From contig JACONQ010000001.1 of assembly GCA_014281115.1 (NCBI GenBank), positions 3,224,001 to 3,288,000 on the forward strand: a stretch of DNA of 64,000 nucleotides. The letters run 5' to 3'. Position numbers and translations under genes: made by a program. Of this stretch, positions 43,651-54,908 are shown piece by piece. Numbering within the stretch: the stretch's first letter is position 1; each line of letters opens with the position of its first letter. Source of the DNA: Laburnicola sp. R22_1 (Eukaryota; Ascomycota; Dothideomycetes; Pleosporales; Didymosphaeriaceae). Below the pieces are notes generated by a model. The model was not told where the DNA came from. It worked only from the letters and a program-made list of their open reading frames with translations, and made no database searches.

Positions 43651-46539
43651 TCAAGATTTTCCTCTGGCTGCGTAATTGTGACGAGCTTCAATCGCCTCTC
43701 TCCATCGAAGGTCTTCCAATATTCCACGATGATGTTGCAGGCAGTGCTTGCCCCGACAAATACGACATCGAAGCCCGTCACTGGGCGGCAGTTCCAAAAC
43801 CTCTTCATCGACTCCTGATCTCTTTGCGCCATGCAGTCTCATTGCTTGCTTGCGACGCTGTTCATCTTCTTGATACACCTTCTCCGGCTCTAAACCGCAT
43901 TCGTATAAAGCCATCTCCCATTCCCGTCTAACGCCCCATTTGATGACGTTGGTACAATGCGTTCTGATGTCCCACCAAGCTGTTGCATGGTCGAAGGTGA
44001 CAGAGACCATATGATAGAGATCTGCACCGCTTTTCAGAAGTGTTCTAACCATACACAAGAAGTCAACAGTATGGCCTGATGACACGGAAGGTTGTGTTCC
44101 AGGTTCATCAACACTTCCTCGTGGAGCTTGCATGAGTTCTTGTTCTTTTGCTCTTCTAAGGCACCAAAAAGCATACCATAATAGGGGACAGAAACTTCTC
44201 CCCGCGACCGAATTGGGGTCAAATCCCTCGGAAAGTAATACCTCTAATAGGAATAAAGAGCCAGGGTTTAGTATGTTATCTATGCTCGCCTGAGCCCATT
44301 CGGTAGACGCTCGACGCCAAACTTCTTCCGGCCTACTACGCATCTTTCGGTACACCTCCGAAATTTCATCATGATCACCTTGGCTCAATTCAGGGTAGGG
44401 CCCCCCGAACCAAGACAGTTCTCGACTTGCATCATCTAGAAGGTTCATTTCCTCGAGGTAGCGGAGTCTTGTAGTAGGTTTCGAGTGTTTCTTATAGAAT
44501 ACATTCTGTAGCAGAAAATGTGTCGGCGTAAATCTCCTAATCCCGCTACCCACTTGTGAGCCTGACCGTTATAATACAGCTAAGAGGACAAAAAAGACTT
44601 ACTTATTAACATCAGGATGATCCCAGTAAAGGCCCTGAAGGGCGAGGAACTTGCACGTCTCCAAGTGGCCGCAATAAGCAGCGCACTAATAGCGTCCCGT
44701 CAGCACGCAAACAGGGCTTGAGATAATAAATGTGTACCTTGAAGAAGATGGTCTAGAATATTTCCCAACAGACTAAGGTACTTGTGCGCTGAAGATGATA
44801 CGCGATTGGAAACAAAAGACATGTTCCAGAACCGCATTTACTTATGCCACCCTCAGCTACAACGAGAAAGAAATAATATGGAGCTACCAACAATATCTTG
44901 ATTAACCGTGAAGACTTACATGCAATAGCGTTCGCCCATAGATGTCTTCGCATCGCAGATGGGCTTCCCCATTCGCTAACATGTTTTTCAGCTGTCCAAG
45001 GTCCCCGCTTCTAATCGATTGGAACGCAGGATGCCTTATATCAATGATCGGAAACGTCGCGATCATAGGAGCGAGATGATAGTAGCCATGTGAATCTGGC
45101 GCCGTAGTGTAGAAGACCGAAATACCGGGTAATCGTAATAAAGACTGACTGGGCCGGAAACAAACTTGGATTTTCACGGCTGAGTTGGCGTGCGGAGAAC
45201 CATCCACGCGACGGTTAATATGTGTGATTTCGACCTCGAGTGAGCCAATCTTCCATTGCTGGAACCATTTGTGCTGATAGACAGAGACAGACTCTGTTCG
45301 CTGGCAATGGTCGGACAAGAAATGGGGCTCACAACGTCTCACGACTTCGTGACTGGAGTGCTCGGCGCAGTGTCTGGAAAACGTGTCCAAGGACTCTACA
45401 CGTTGACACTCCATGTCATCTAGCGATCTGAATGGGTGTATCAGCGCATGACTACCCACATCGTGTGAAATTTTCTGAATCAGATTTTCAAGGCGCTGCA
45501 TGTATGCCTCAATGTGGGTATTGGACGAAGCAAAAGCTTGCTCAATGACTGGCTTCAGTGTTGAGTGAAGCTCTTCGCGGACGACTTTAGCAGTCATATC
45601 TATACTCGAAGAAACGAATGTCGTCTGCGTTCGAGTCTCGTGCAACATGGCGTTCAGTGATTGCTCAGATCGTTGCGCCTTCCGCTGAGTTTGTGATTTG
45701 ATGCTACGAAGTGTGGTATTGGACTTATGCATTTCTTGTTTCAGCAACGAGAGCTTGTCACCCGTCCGCTTCGACTTCCGATTGACAATCTTAAACTGTC
45801 GGGAAATATCGGAAATAACGGCTTCGTGCCCGCGGGTCGAACAAGTGCGCAAATCGTCGATGCTCGTCGCGAGGGCATTCGACTGCAATAGTGCCTGGGC
45901 ATGGTTGTGATCCTGTTTCTGGATACTTTGATCCAGTGTTTCTTGTTGCTTCAAGGTTGCAGAACTCAGAACGGCTTGCTCAACGATGGTCTTTGATATG
46001 TCTTGCCGGATACGTAGGTCGTGAAGTCTTGCAAAGATTAGTTCAGTAGTGAAAGATGGCGGTGCATTTACCGTCCAGTTATCTCCAACGCAGTAATGAG
46101 GGGACCGTTACGTTCATTCAATCGTCTCATCACATCTTCGGCCTCTCCCTTGTGCAAGACCCAATGCAGCTTCTTTCTGATCTTCTCAGCCGGTTTCGGC
46201 GGTAATAGTTTCTTTGCGGTGACGATCTCGTCGTTATAGCCTTCCAAGGAGTTGATGATAGTTTCCGAAAGTACCTCGAATTCCTCCACCGCATACTTAG
46301 ACTTCTTAAAATCCGCTGCGTATCTGACCATGTTGCGAACGTTGGCTTCGACATCGCGCAATGCTGGAATGATTAGCAATGCATAGATCAAAATGCAGAG
46401 TAAGCCTACCATCTCTTAGGGCCTTGACATCCCTCCCCGTATCTTTATAAGCGTCGAGAAAGTTGCGAACCTCGCCACTGACGCGCAAGGCTACGTCTAC
46501 CAGCTGAACAGCCGCGGCTATCGCACCGAGCTCTGCCAT
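43651..46539 (-). CDS. HeLo/SesA-like N-terminal domain, coiled coil and ankyrin protein
   Basis: Five exons on the minus strand: 46539-46410, 46363-46072, 46027-44920, 44685-44603 and 44545-43651 (835 aa); every junction is GT-AG and keeps frame. Residues 1-140 (MAELGAIAAAVQLVDVALRV start; helices rich in Val/Ala; KKLLPPKPAEKIRKKL) resemble the fungal N-terminal domains found on STAND/NLR-like proteins (SesA or HeLo-like), which trigger cell death or signalling. Residues 160-260 are Ser/Gln-rich coiled coil (LSLLKQEMHKSNTTLRSIKS). Later come ankyrin-like blocks: IYGRTLLH joined across the third intron to CAAYCGHLETCKFLALQG, then FLLEVLLSEGFDPNS and LVRTLLKSGADLYH-like text. There is no NACHT or NB-ARC. 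A role in non-self recognition or stress is inferred from architecture. Confidence 0.82.
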
Positions 46540-46871
46540 TGTGATAGCTCCCAGATAACGGCATGCAGACGAAACAAAGTGAGAGGTGAAAGGAAATGTC
46601 GTGAACGACAAAACAAGAAGAGAAAGAAGTGGAGAGTGAGCTGAGATGGGAAAGATTGCGTGGAAGCCACACAAGGCTGAGCCGCGGCGTTTTCGCTCAG
46701 ACCGGTCAGGCTGGATTGACGAGGTAGCCAGCACATACACCTCCGGCAAAGCCAGGGAGGGAAACCTCGTATTGGTTGAGGTGGCTGGCCATACGGAAAC
46801 TCCTGAAGTCGCAGGCCCGCAGGCCCGCATTGAGCTGCCCCGTTCGCGCGTCAGCCTGACCCTATCAGCGC

Positions 46872-47095
46872 TCGCCCACCGCCTGCGGCCAATGCAGCCC
46901 ATAAAATCGTAATAATGCGCGCGATGAAGGTCAGCAGTGGGAAAATCAGGTAGCAAAGAAGGGGAATGTAGACACTATCGCCACTCGCCCACCGCCTGCG
47001 GCCAATGCAGCTCATAAAATTTCGAAGACGCGCGCGATGAATGTCAAAGATGAAACGCGTAGGTAACAAAGAAAGAGAATGAAAGTATTGAGCAG
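46872..47095. repeat. 112-bp tandem duplication upstream of the ankyrin gene
   Basis: Each copy begins CTCGCCCACCGCCTGCGGCC (46872 and 46984), then AATGCAGCYCATAAAAT and CGCGCGATGAA, ending in AGGTARCAAAGAA. It sits 330-560 bp upstream of the ATG at 46539 and contains a TATA-like CATAAAAT in each copy. It may be a doubled promoter module. Confidence 0.75.
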
Positions 47096-47402
47096 AGTGC
47101 AGTGGCGTGTGGAAGAAGAAGCCCTGGAAAAAATTGCGTCAGTTAGTCGCAGGCGGGCGCGCCTACCTCAAACAAATCCACGCCCAAGGCAGGCGCGCCC
47201 CAGCGGCTGAAGAAGCGACAACAAGCCGAACCAAACACTCACTACCAGTGAGGAAGAGTGAACCTCCAAGCAACATCAAAACCCGGTATTCAACACACAC
47301 TGCAAAACAATTACAATTACGACACCAACCAATCAATCCCAATAAAGCGCAAAGGGTATACCAAAAACGCCGCCCGCCCACCAATGCCCCCAAACCTCCT
47401 CT

Positions 47403-49373
47403 TCACACAACAACACTCTCAACAAACCGCTCAACCCACCACCCAACATCACCCCACCCAACCTTCCCCCTCTCCCCAACGCCGCGCTGCCTCCCAGCCC
47501 GAACCTTCAACTCCCCCCTCGCCCCTACACCCTGCTGCTCCCACCACTCCCATTCCGCCCTCTCCTTCGCCCTCTGAATAACAACATCCTCCTCCTCCAC
47601 ACGATACAAATCGCACTTGTCACACTCCATGCACTTCGTCCCGGGGACAACTCTGAAATGCTGGCAGAAATGGGCGTATCCCTGCGCACCGAGGCCCTCG
47701 CGACAGACATAGCACATGCTATAGCCGCAGATGCACACGAGCTTGTTGCAGCCTTCGGATTTGACGAAGCCGAGACTGCACTGCGGGCAGGTGCGTTTTA
47801 CGGCGTCGGTGGTGGCGCGCTCGAGGGTGAGGCGGAGAGACGTTAGTTGGCTGGAGTAGCAGGTGTGGGGGTCGTGCCAGGGGCTTGAGCAGGAGAGGCA
47901 CGAGGCTCGGGCGCAGGATGGGGAGAGGCATTGGAAGCGGAGGCCTCGGCGTTTGAGGTGGATTCGGCGGAGGGCTGCCTGGACAGGGTAGAAGAGGGGG
48001 AAAGGTTTGGGCAAGGCACTATTAATGACGGCAATGAAGGCGAGGCATAAGACCAGAAAGGAAAGGAAAAGTCGGAAGGCCTGGAAACAGAGAAGTTGGA
48101 AGAAGGGGATGGATGCGAATATGAAGGGTCGCCTGTTGATGCGTAGGCCGGTCAGTAGGCTTGTGGAGCGAAGGGCGAGATCGTCGATTTCGGCGTAGGA
48201 GCAGAAGGGACACCGAATCAGGGGAAGCTGGGACTTGAGCATTGCTTCGCTTGAGAATCTCTCGTTTAGCTTGTTGTAGGTGTCTTCGCCATCCGGTTCT
48301 TCGAGTAGAGCACGCTTGACAAAAGCGAGGGGTATGCAGCCGGTGCAATCTTCGACACTGTCCGTCATCGGAGCTATGCATTTGAGCGTGCAGAGGTCCA
48401 TGTCGATATTGCGAGCCCAGCCTTGATCGTATAGCGCTGCATTGATGGCGTGGCGTATGCACCGGAAGCAGATGTAGTGCCCGTCAATATCGCACGCAGA
48501 CATCTGCTGCAGCGTATTCGGAACGAAACAGCACTCGCAATCGTACATCTCGCCCTCTGCCTCTGCCTCTTCCTCATTCCATTGCATCGCCAACTGAAAG
48601 TCCTGTTGCATCTGCTCTCTCCGCTGTTTGTCCAGCTCGGGCACGATCAGCGTTTCGTACAGCTCTTCATCCAGCTCCGGACTCTTCGTTCTCATGAGTA
48701 GTGGCTTCCTCCCACGTCCCGTCTTCGCATCTGGAGCGAGCCACATGACCAGCGGATGATCGTCTGCACTCGGAGCCTTCCTGCGCATAAAGAAGTTCGT
48801 TATGCTAGACCGCCAGCTCTGGCTCGACAGCATCAACAGCGTGGGCCGCGCCTGTGTATAGCTCCAGTTGTACTCGGCCAGCACCGCCTTGATGGTAGAG
48901 TGGCTCAGTCCTTTGAACTCGCCGTATAGCGCCTCCTTCGCTGCAGTCTTGTACTCTTTCGATCGGAACTTATCGTCTCTTGCCAGCGGCACGCCCCTCG
49001 TGTCTTTCCCCGGTTCCACGCTGCGATATTTGTACTTGCACGTCACAGCCCGCTGTTCATCGTGCTCTGCCGGCACTCGGAATCTTCCACGGGCCCATTT
49101 ATGGCGGTGTCGGAGCAGCTGCTCCGTCACGACCTCCACTCTACTCTGGGGCCCAAAGGAGGCAAGCATCTCACGGAAGACTTCGGGCTGGACATCGGGG
49201 AAGATCTCGGTGAGGGCTTGCAGCGACGAGTTGAGATCGCGCAGGTCGAAATCGATGGATTCGGGGTCGGACGCGCGCACCGGGAGGGCGGCAAGCGTCT
49301 CTGAGGCGGCCTGTCCCGAGCCTGTGCTGCGAGGCCGTGAAGGCCGCACGAGAGACGAGAATACGGAGGTCAT
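47403..49373 (-). CDS. CUE-domain RBR E3 ubiquitin ligase with membrane segment
   Basis: RING1-IBR-RING2 ligase, 656 aa, intronless on the minus strand; ATG 49373 chosen (MTSVFSSLVRPSRPR) over an upstream GTG-type extension. Residues 45-95 form a CUE-like ubiquitin-binding helix bundle (LQALTEIFPDVQPEVFREML). RING1 lies near 275-330 (CECCFVPNTLQQMSACDIDG, FRCIRHAI). The IBR starts at IRCPFCSYAEID but is split by a hydrophobic stretch (about 421-455: FFQLLCFQAFRLFLSFLVL) before QCLSPSCARASCLSC. RING2 (about 524-561) has CPQCSLGFVKSEGCNKLVC, with the Cys of GCNK in the position of the thioester-forming residue. The membrane insertion between IBR halves suggests an organelle- or ER-anchored ligase; the substrate is unknown. 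Confidence 0.88.
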   Translation of the reverse strand: MTSVFSSLVRPSRPRSTGSGQAASETLAALPVRASDPESIDFDLRDLNSSLQALTEIFPDVQPEVFREMLASFGPQSRVEVVTEQLLRHRHKWARGRFRVPAEHDEQRAVTCKYKYRSVEPGKDTRGVPLARDDKFRSKEYKTAAKEALYGEFKGLSHSTIKAVLAEYNWSYTQARPTLLMLSSQSWRSSITNFFMRRKAPSADDHPLVMWLAPDAKTGRGRKPLLMRTKSPELDEELYETLIVPELDKQRREQMQQDFQLAMQWNEEEAEAEGEMYDCECCFVPNTLQQMSACDIDGHYICFRCIRHAINAALYDQGWARNIDMDLCTLKCIAPMTDSVEDCTGCIPLAFVKRALLEEPDGEDTYNKLNERFSSEAMLKSQLPLIRCPFCSYAEIDDLALRSTSLLTGLRINRRPFIFASIPFFQLLCFQAFRLFLSFLVLCLAFIAVINSALPKPFPLFYPVQAALRRIHLKRRGLRFQCLSPSCARASCLSCSSPWHDPHTCYSSQLTSLRLTLERATTDAVKRTCPQCSLGFVKSEGCNKLVCICGYSMCYVCREGLGAQGYAHFCQHFRVVPGTKCMECDKCDLYRVEEEDVVIQRAKERAEWEWWEQQGVGARGELKVRAGRQRGVGERGKVGWGDVGWWVERFVESVVV

Positions 49374-49664
49374 GTTGGTTGTGTAGACTGAGCCCTGAGG
49401 CGATTTGCAGGCGGCGGTCGCTCGCGCATTCGGGGAGGCGTCTGTATACTGCGGGCTTCGGTTGCAGATAGCCGGGCTTGTGTCACAGATAGTGCGTGGA
49501 ACGTGGGATGATGCGACCACTTGTTCGAAAGTCCTTGTCCATTATGAAAGACATCGAGTCAAAGGCCGGGGGTGGAAATGTGGTTCGTCAGGGAACGCGT
49601 CATCATTCCGAGCCACAAGCTCAGCGCTAGTTTCTTGGCAGTGTTCACTAAGGCAACAGAGTTA

Positions 49665-50600
49665 AAAGCCTTTAATAAAATAGTTAATTAATAAGTACTA
49701 ATTATAATAGTATATTAATAGCTTATTATAAGTATAAACCCTTTTTATTAATACCTTAAAACGCTTTTCTATGTATATAATAGTAGGAGGACTAACTACT
49801 ATTATTATAATATTTTTATTAGAAACCCCTTAGTCGCAAAAAAACAACTATTATAAGTATGGCTTATACTATCTATAACTCCTTTTTATTAATACTACAT
49901 TAAAACACTTTTCTGTGTTCATACTAGTAATAGTAGAACTTAAAGGAATAACTATTATTTTTATATAGTTTATTTTTTTATGTGTTGCTAAATTATCTAC
50001 CTAGGGGTAGAACGATAAAGGCTTTCATCCCAAATAATATGACAAAAAAAGCAGAGCCCCCTGCTTAGTAATTAAAAAGAGCGTAAAATAGGTAAACTAA
50101 GTATTTATTCTTATATTTTTTAGTAGTATAAAATAAGTAAGCTTTAAAAAAATAAAGTTATAAAAAACTACTTAGCTAATAGTAACTTATAGTTAATATA
50201 CTAGTAGTGCGAGTGAAGTACGCAATATAAAAGCCAGGTTAGCTCGAGAGCAATTAATCTCCAGAACGCCTCTGTCTGCTTGTAAAACCGCAGAAGAATC
50301 TATCCCGCTTTTTCACGGCTTCCGAAATAAATGTTAGCAACAGTGCGGATCTCTGGGCGAGGATAAGGCCAGCCGCTTGGAGCACATCTTAAGACAGCTC
50401 CTATATCTTAGGTACTCATGTTTAAACAATTGGAACAAAGTTCGTTCACCCCAGATCGACCCAGGTCGAATATGCATTGTAATCTGGAGCTGACTTTAAT
50501 TACATCATTGATATTATAATTGCCTTTCTCCTACTAAGCACAGCTACTAAATAGCTCGGTTTAACTTAACAGCTGTTTTTTGGATACATACAAAACCTCT
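49665..50600. other. RIP-like AT-rich relic, unidentified
   Basis: Strong TA enrichment with an internal imperfect direct repeat: CTTTTTATTAATAC at about 49739 and 49883, each followed by AAAACRCTTTTCTRTG. No coding trace could be identified. Composition changes sharply at about 49665. Confidence 0.55.
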
Positions 50601-50697
50601 ACAATACGGGCTTTGGTCCAGGCTGAAGTCGCATCTTCCCGCGTGTGCGCCTCGATATCTCCGACAAGTCCGCCACCACTAATGCCGATCAAGCACG

Positions 50698-51665
50698 TCA
50701 GAAGGCAATATTGCTTCCATCCCACTTGAGGAAGCTTCCACTATCCTCATGCTTTGAGCCATCAATCACCTTTACAATTCCGGCGATACAAGTGTCCATG
50801 TCATCTACACCATCCCAGCCCGTCAGACGGGTCGCGATGAAATCAGGCTCCATGCAGATAATGGTAGCGTTACGGCCTTCCTTTTCCCATTCGCGAGCGA
50901 AGGTGATAGTGACTTGGTTGGCTGCTGCTTTTGCAACCCTGTATGCCATGCAAGTGCCAAAAGTGTTCCCTCGATTTTGGTCAATTTATTGATCACCAGT
51001 TGATCATGTTGCAGGTGGCACTTACCCGATACAGATCCAAACTCGGAAGTTATATTCACGATCGTGGGATTTGCTTCTTTTTCCAGGTTTGGGAGAAAGT
51101 GTTTGCAAATGAGGAACGGTCCCTAAAAATCGTCAGTGGAGCATGGAGAGGCTGGAACACAACACTGACCAAAGCCATGGTGCGGAACTTCTCAGTAAAC
51201 ATTTCAGCGTCTGCTCGTGCCACGGTTTGGGATGAAGTGACAGCCCTGCTCATGTCGACCGACTGTTTGCAAGCGATATACTGCCGCCTACCTCCAAGGT
51301 TCAGGAGAAGATCGAAAGGCTTGTCGTGTAGATCCTGTGCGGCTCTTTCGATCGTGGCCTCATCCAGTAGATCGATTTCAACTGGGAAGGTATACTAGAG
51401 CCGGTTTCCATGGGCGTCAGAAAGTATTATCAGCATTTGTAGATAAAGAGCGGACTGGAAAGGTCTGACCTCTTTAACCGATACATCGTCCTTTGACTGT
51501 GGGCGAACTAAACCTGTGACACTCCATGACTTTGCTGCATACGCTTTGGCGAGGTTTAATCCAATACCGCGATTCGCACCTCGTTAATTAGTTAGGATTT
51601 CGATATAAAATATCAGTTGGCATATCGAACGTACCAATAATGAGGATATTTTTGTGTGCAAGCAT
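50698..51665 (-). CDS. short-chain dehydrogenase/reductase, intact
   Basis: NAD(P)-dependent oxidoreductase, 244 aa. Five exons on the minus strand: 51665-51635, 51579-51470, 51394-51170, 51122-51026 and 50969-50698; introns 47-75 bp, all GT-AG, all in frame. Start MLAHKNILIIGANRGIG gives the Rossmann motif GxxxGIG at residues 11-17. NITSEFGSVSG carries the catalytic Ser (about 152). Tyr164 and Lys168 (AYRVAK) complete the triad. The C-terminus SGSFLKWDGSNIAF is standard for the family. Unlike the dead SDR at 13458, all key residues are kept. One oddity: the usual NNAG is NLGG. Substrate unknown. Confidence 0.87.
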
Positions 51666-51688
51666 GGTTCTGGTACTGCAAAAAGTAG

Positions 51689-52750
51689 AGCGTACGAGCT
51701 GAACTGGACGCATTGCCGATACAAGAGCAAACTAACTTGTCATACAAAAGCACCAAGAGAATTATCGATCGATATGGAAACGAGAGACAAGCCATGCACG
51801 CTTGCGGACACGATATGCACATGGCTGCACTCTTGGGCGGAATTGCTCTTCTCAAGGCGTCAAGGCATCGTTGGAGCGGGACGTTGATCGCTTTGTTCCA
51901 GCCTGACGAGGAAGAAACTGGCGGGGCGCAGGCCATGGTCGACGATGGTCTTCACTCCAAGATTCCTACGCCTGATATACTGCTCGGCCAGCATGTTGTT
52001 CCGTTGAGAGCGGGGCAGGTTGCGGTCAAATCTGGACCCGTTCTCGTAGCCGCAGACGCTTTCAAAGTTCGAATAACCGGTGGTCCCTGCACGAATACCC
52101 TGAATCCTCAAATGTGCGTGGATCCAATACCTCTCTCGTTCAAGATTGTGTCTGAGCTGCAAAACTATGTGCGAGAACACATCGGCTCAGGCGAAGAAGC
52201 CTCGGTGGCTTGTTGGGGGTTCCATGCTGGAGTCCCAGGCTATGACTACGTCGCATACACCAACATTTTGCTCGACGTAAAGACTATCAAGGAAAGCGTT
52301 CGTCAACAAGCCCTTAAGTTGATCGAGGAGAAGATCCAAGCAGATTGTCGTGCAGCCAAAACTCCAGAAGAACCTCAGTTCAACTATTCGGTTAGAGCAC
52401 CGCTGACCAGCAACGATGAACGTACCACTGCTCACATACAAGCAGTGTTTGACGACTTCTTTGAAACTGACTCCGTTCCGATGAAATTGACGAAGGGGTG
52501 TGAGGATTTTGCACTTCTTGCTGGCGGTCGCCCTATACCGTATACGTACTGGAACTTCGGAGGAAGTCCGGAAATGGATGGAGAAGTTCCAACTAACCAT
52601 TCACCGTTCTTTGCGCCGGAAGTTGAGCGGACACTTCAGGCTGGAGTGGATGCTATGGCATTGGCGGTGCTTTCCCTTCGTTGCCAAATAATCAGTTACT
52701 TTGGGTTTCTGTATCTTAGGCATACAATCCATAAGATTAAATATGCATGA
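51689..52750 (+). pseudogene. M20 amidohydrolase/dipeptidase, N-terminally truncated
   Basis: Family M20 (aminoacylase/amidohydrolase) zinc enzyme. Readable from VRAELDALPIQEQ (51692) through HACGHDMHMAALLGG (metal His/Asp), FQPDEEETGGAQAM (catalytic Glu pair), GQHVVPLRAG, the lid domain, GCEDFALLAGG and NHSPFFAPE (last metal His), ending TAA-type at 52748. About 75 N-terminal residues, including the first strands, are missing, and TAG at 51686 immediately precedes the open part. The truncation point lies 20-30 bp from the start codon of the divergent SDR. The C-terminal 25 residues (GFLYLRHTIHKIK) do not match the family and may be read-through past a lost splice site. All visible metal ligands are intact. 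Confidence 0.8.
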
Positions 52751-53640
52751 TAATACATAACATTGAAATGGCCAGACTATACTTTTTGAACCGTATGTGG
52801 AGTCATTTTTTCATTCATTCATATCCGTTTATAGTTAACCTAACCTTTTACAGATTATAAGACTTAATAGCAAGCACAACTAAGGTTTAATAGCTAAAGT
52901 ATATAAAAAAAGGGCGCAATTAGAATTAACTATAGTAGGGAGCTAAAGCATAACGCGCATAATTAGTAAAGGACTAATTATATAATAGTAAACTATAGGA
53001 TAGTAATTTTAAAGTTACTATTTAACTATAAAGCTCTAAAAGGTAGTAAAAATAGTAGAATTACTATAAATAATAAATAGCCTTTTATACTATATCTATA
53101 CCTTAGTACCTTAATCCTATTCTTAATATAGGTCCTCCTATTATTATTACTACTAAAGTAGTTAGCTTTTATATAAAAACGCGTAATAGCTATAACTAAC
53201 TTAAAAGCTTTTTTTAAATTATAGAAATACTATAAGTAAAGGAGTAAAATTATTAGTAATAATAAGAATAATAAGCTTTTAAAAAGCTTTAGCTACTATA
53301 GCTACACCTTTAGATTTTAAAGAATTAAGCTAGTAAGAATACCTATCTAAATTATAGCACTATCTCTTATAAGAATAAAAGGTATATAAGAAAAAAATAA
53401 GAACTATATTAAAAAGTAATATAATACTCTTAACGCTATTCTTATAAGGTAGCCCTATAGCCTTACTATTAGTAATAAGGCTATAATTAACTAAATTAAT
53501 AAGTAGTAGGATAATAGGTAGATTTAGGACCTTAAGAACTTAAAGTAGAAATACTCCTAAATAATTAATATAATTATTAACTTTAAACTATGCACTATAT
53601 AAAACTTAATAAAGTACTTAATAGGTCTGCATCGAAGACC
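52751..53640. other. AT-rich RIP-like relic with retroposon-like repeat at 52811-52922
   Basis: Begins with a damaged copy of the 35179-35290 repeat, then 700 bp of TA-enriched sequence without identifiable coding remnants. Boundaries at about 52800 and 53640 are sharp. Confidence 0.6.
52811..52922 (-). repeat. short interspersed repeat, RIP-damaged copy
   Basis: Matches 35179-35290 over about 110 bp. Differences are mainly CA to TA: for example TTAACAGCAAG versus TTAATAGCAAG and TTCAACAGCC versus TTTAATAGCT. The terminal CATATCCGTTTATAG (plus sense) is intact. Confidence 0.75.
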
Positions 53641-53642
53641 TT

Positions 53643-53981
53643 ATGTGGAGTCATTCCGATCACATTAGTAGTCACGTGTTAGTGTCTTGGCAGGGTCTGG
53701 ACAATGCGCAACAGACTGGTAAACTTCACTTCCTCACTCCATGTGTCATCACGAAATTGGCCTCCATATTGAGTCATCCAACATCGACGAGAAGCAGTTG
53801 CCACAAGATCTTGTACGCGCGAAAATCAGGCTATGGGCATCTCAAACGGACAGAACAAACACGAACCCCAGTATTTTGCGAGATGTCTTTCTTTAACATG
53901 GCTACCGACGTACGCAATATTGCGAACGGTTTATGGGAAATGTTAGAACAGGGTGCATTCATTTGGGTGAGGCAAGGCTGA
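53643..53981 (+). other. open stretch of unknown nature
   Basis: A 112-codon frame without recognisable motifs, in sequence of normal composition directly before the HET stump. It may be 5' flank of that gene. No claim of function. Confidence 0.2.
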
Positions 53982-54048
53982 CACATCCCCTGTCGTTGCT
54001 GCCTGATACCCCGCTGCTTCGCCTCTTCTCAGGATCGCCACCTACTGC

Positions 54049-54840
54049 ATGATACTCACCGGTCTGGCGGTTTTATTTCTTGTATTCTCGACAGGCACTG
54101 CTTATCGACTTTCACGGACACGCATTATGAGCTTGTCAAGCACTCATTCATGTTCGACGCACGAACCCCGCTACCCAGCCTCAGCCGAACGGATTTCCAA
54201 TGCCATTACGAACAGCCCATGCCCTGGCTGCAGCCCACTGTCCTGGGCCAAAATCATCAAAGCACCGAGCATATCTGTCCATGAACTGGACACTGCCCAG
54301 CGGGTGGCCGCATTTTTAAAGATACCACCTATAATTCTCAACTTCACACAGATAAAACACAGTCGAAAATTTTGTCAGCTCTGCATGATGATCTTCGAAG
54401 AGATTCACCTCAAGCAGTTAAATGACAACGGAATTATTTTCGCCTTCAAATGTGAAGAGCTTGACAACAAAATACAAAGTGTTTGGTTTTACGACAACTT
54501 TTGGAAAGAAGTTGGAGAGCCTCTAGCCAAAATATATCTTCATGCTACCGAAGGTGAGTTGAAGCAGATGACACCACAAACTTGTTGTGCAAGGCTGACA
54601 TAGCGAAGGATCTTACGCAAGCCAACACCTAGTCTACCGTCTGATAAGTCCACCGAAGTCTCGGAAGGCATTACGCAGAATCAAGTATTGGATACAGAAC
54701 TGTATAAACAACCACCCAGAATGTTTGTTAACGATATCTGGTGCTTCAATAGATAGCACACCGGTACTTCCTATCCGAATCCTCGATGTGGGGGATTACC
54801 CCTCGTCGCTTCGGCTAGTAGTAACAGGCGGGAAGAGGGC
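54049..54840 (+). pseudogene. HET-domain (heterokaryon incompatibility) gene, N-terminal stump
   Basis: Exon-like frame from about 54049 with the Cys-rich lead-in usual for fungal HET proteins (KFCQLCMMIFEEIH, about 54361). A short intron follows (GTGAGT at about 54554 to TAG at 54603). The frame continues as VYRLISPPKSRKALRRI, then YWIQNCINNHPEC and LPIRILDVG (about 54760-54790), the strand preceding the HET core. The core itself (the SHCWG-type block) is absent: sequence becomes AT-rich at about 54845 and pogo element 4 begins at 54909. HET proteins act in allorecognition and cell death; this remnant cannot. Confidence 0.72.
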
Positions 54841-54908
54841 CAAATTTTTATTATTCGTTTTTGTTAGGCTATTCTTACTACTAGTAAGAGGAACGTTAGC
54901 TAGCTATA

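Noticed and set aside
43182..43832. 216-codon minus-strand frame
   Set aside because: Overlaps the last exon of the HeLo/ankyrin gene in another frame and has no motifs of its own.
51298..51340. Possible intron (GTAGGC...ACAG) in exon 3 of the intact SDR
   Set aside because: The sequence is open in the same frame straight through, and splicing here would break the frame.
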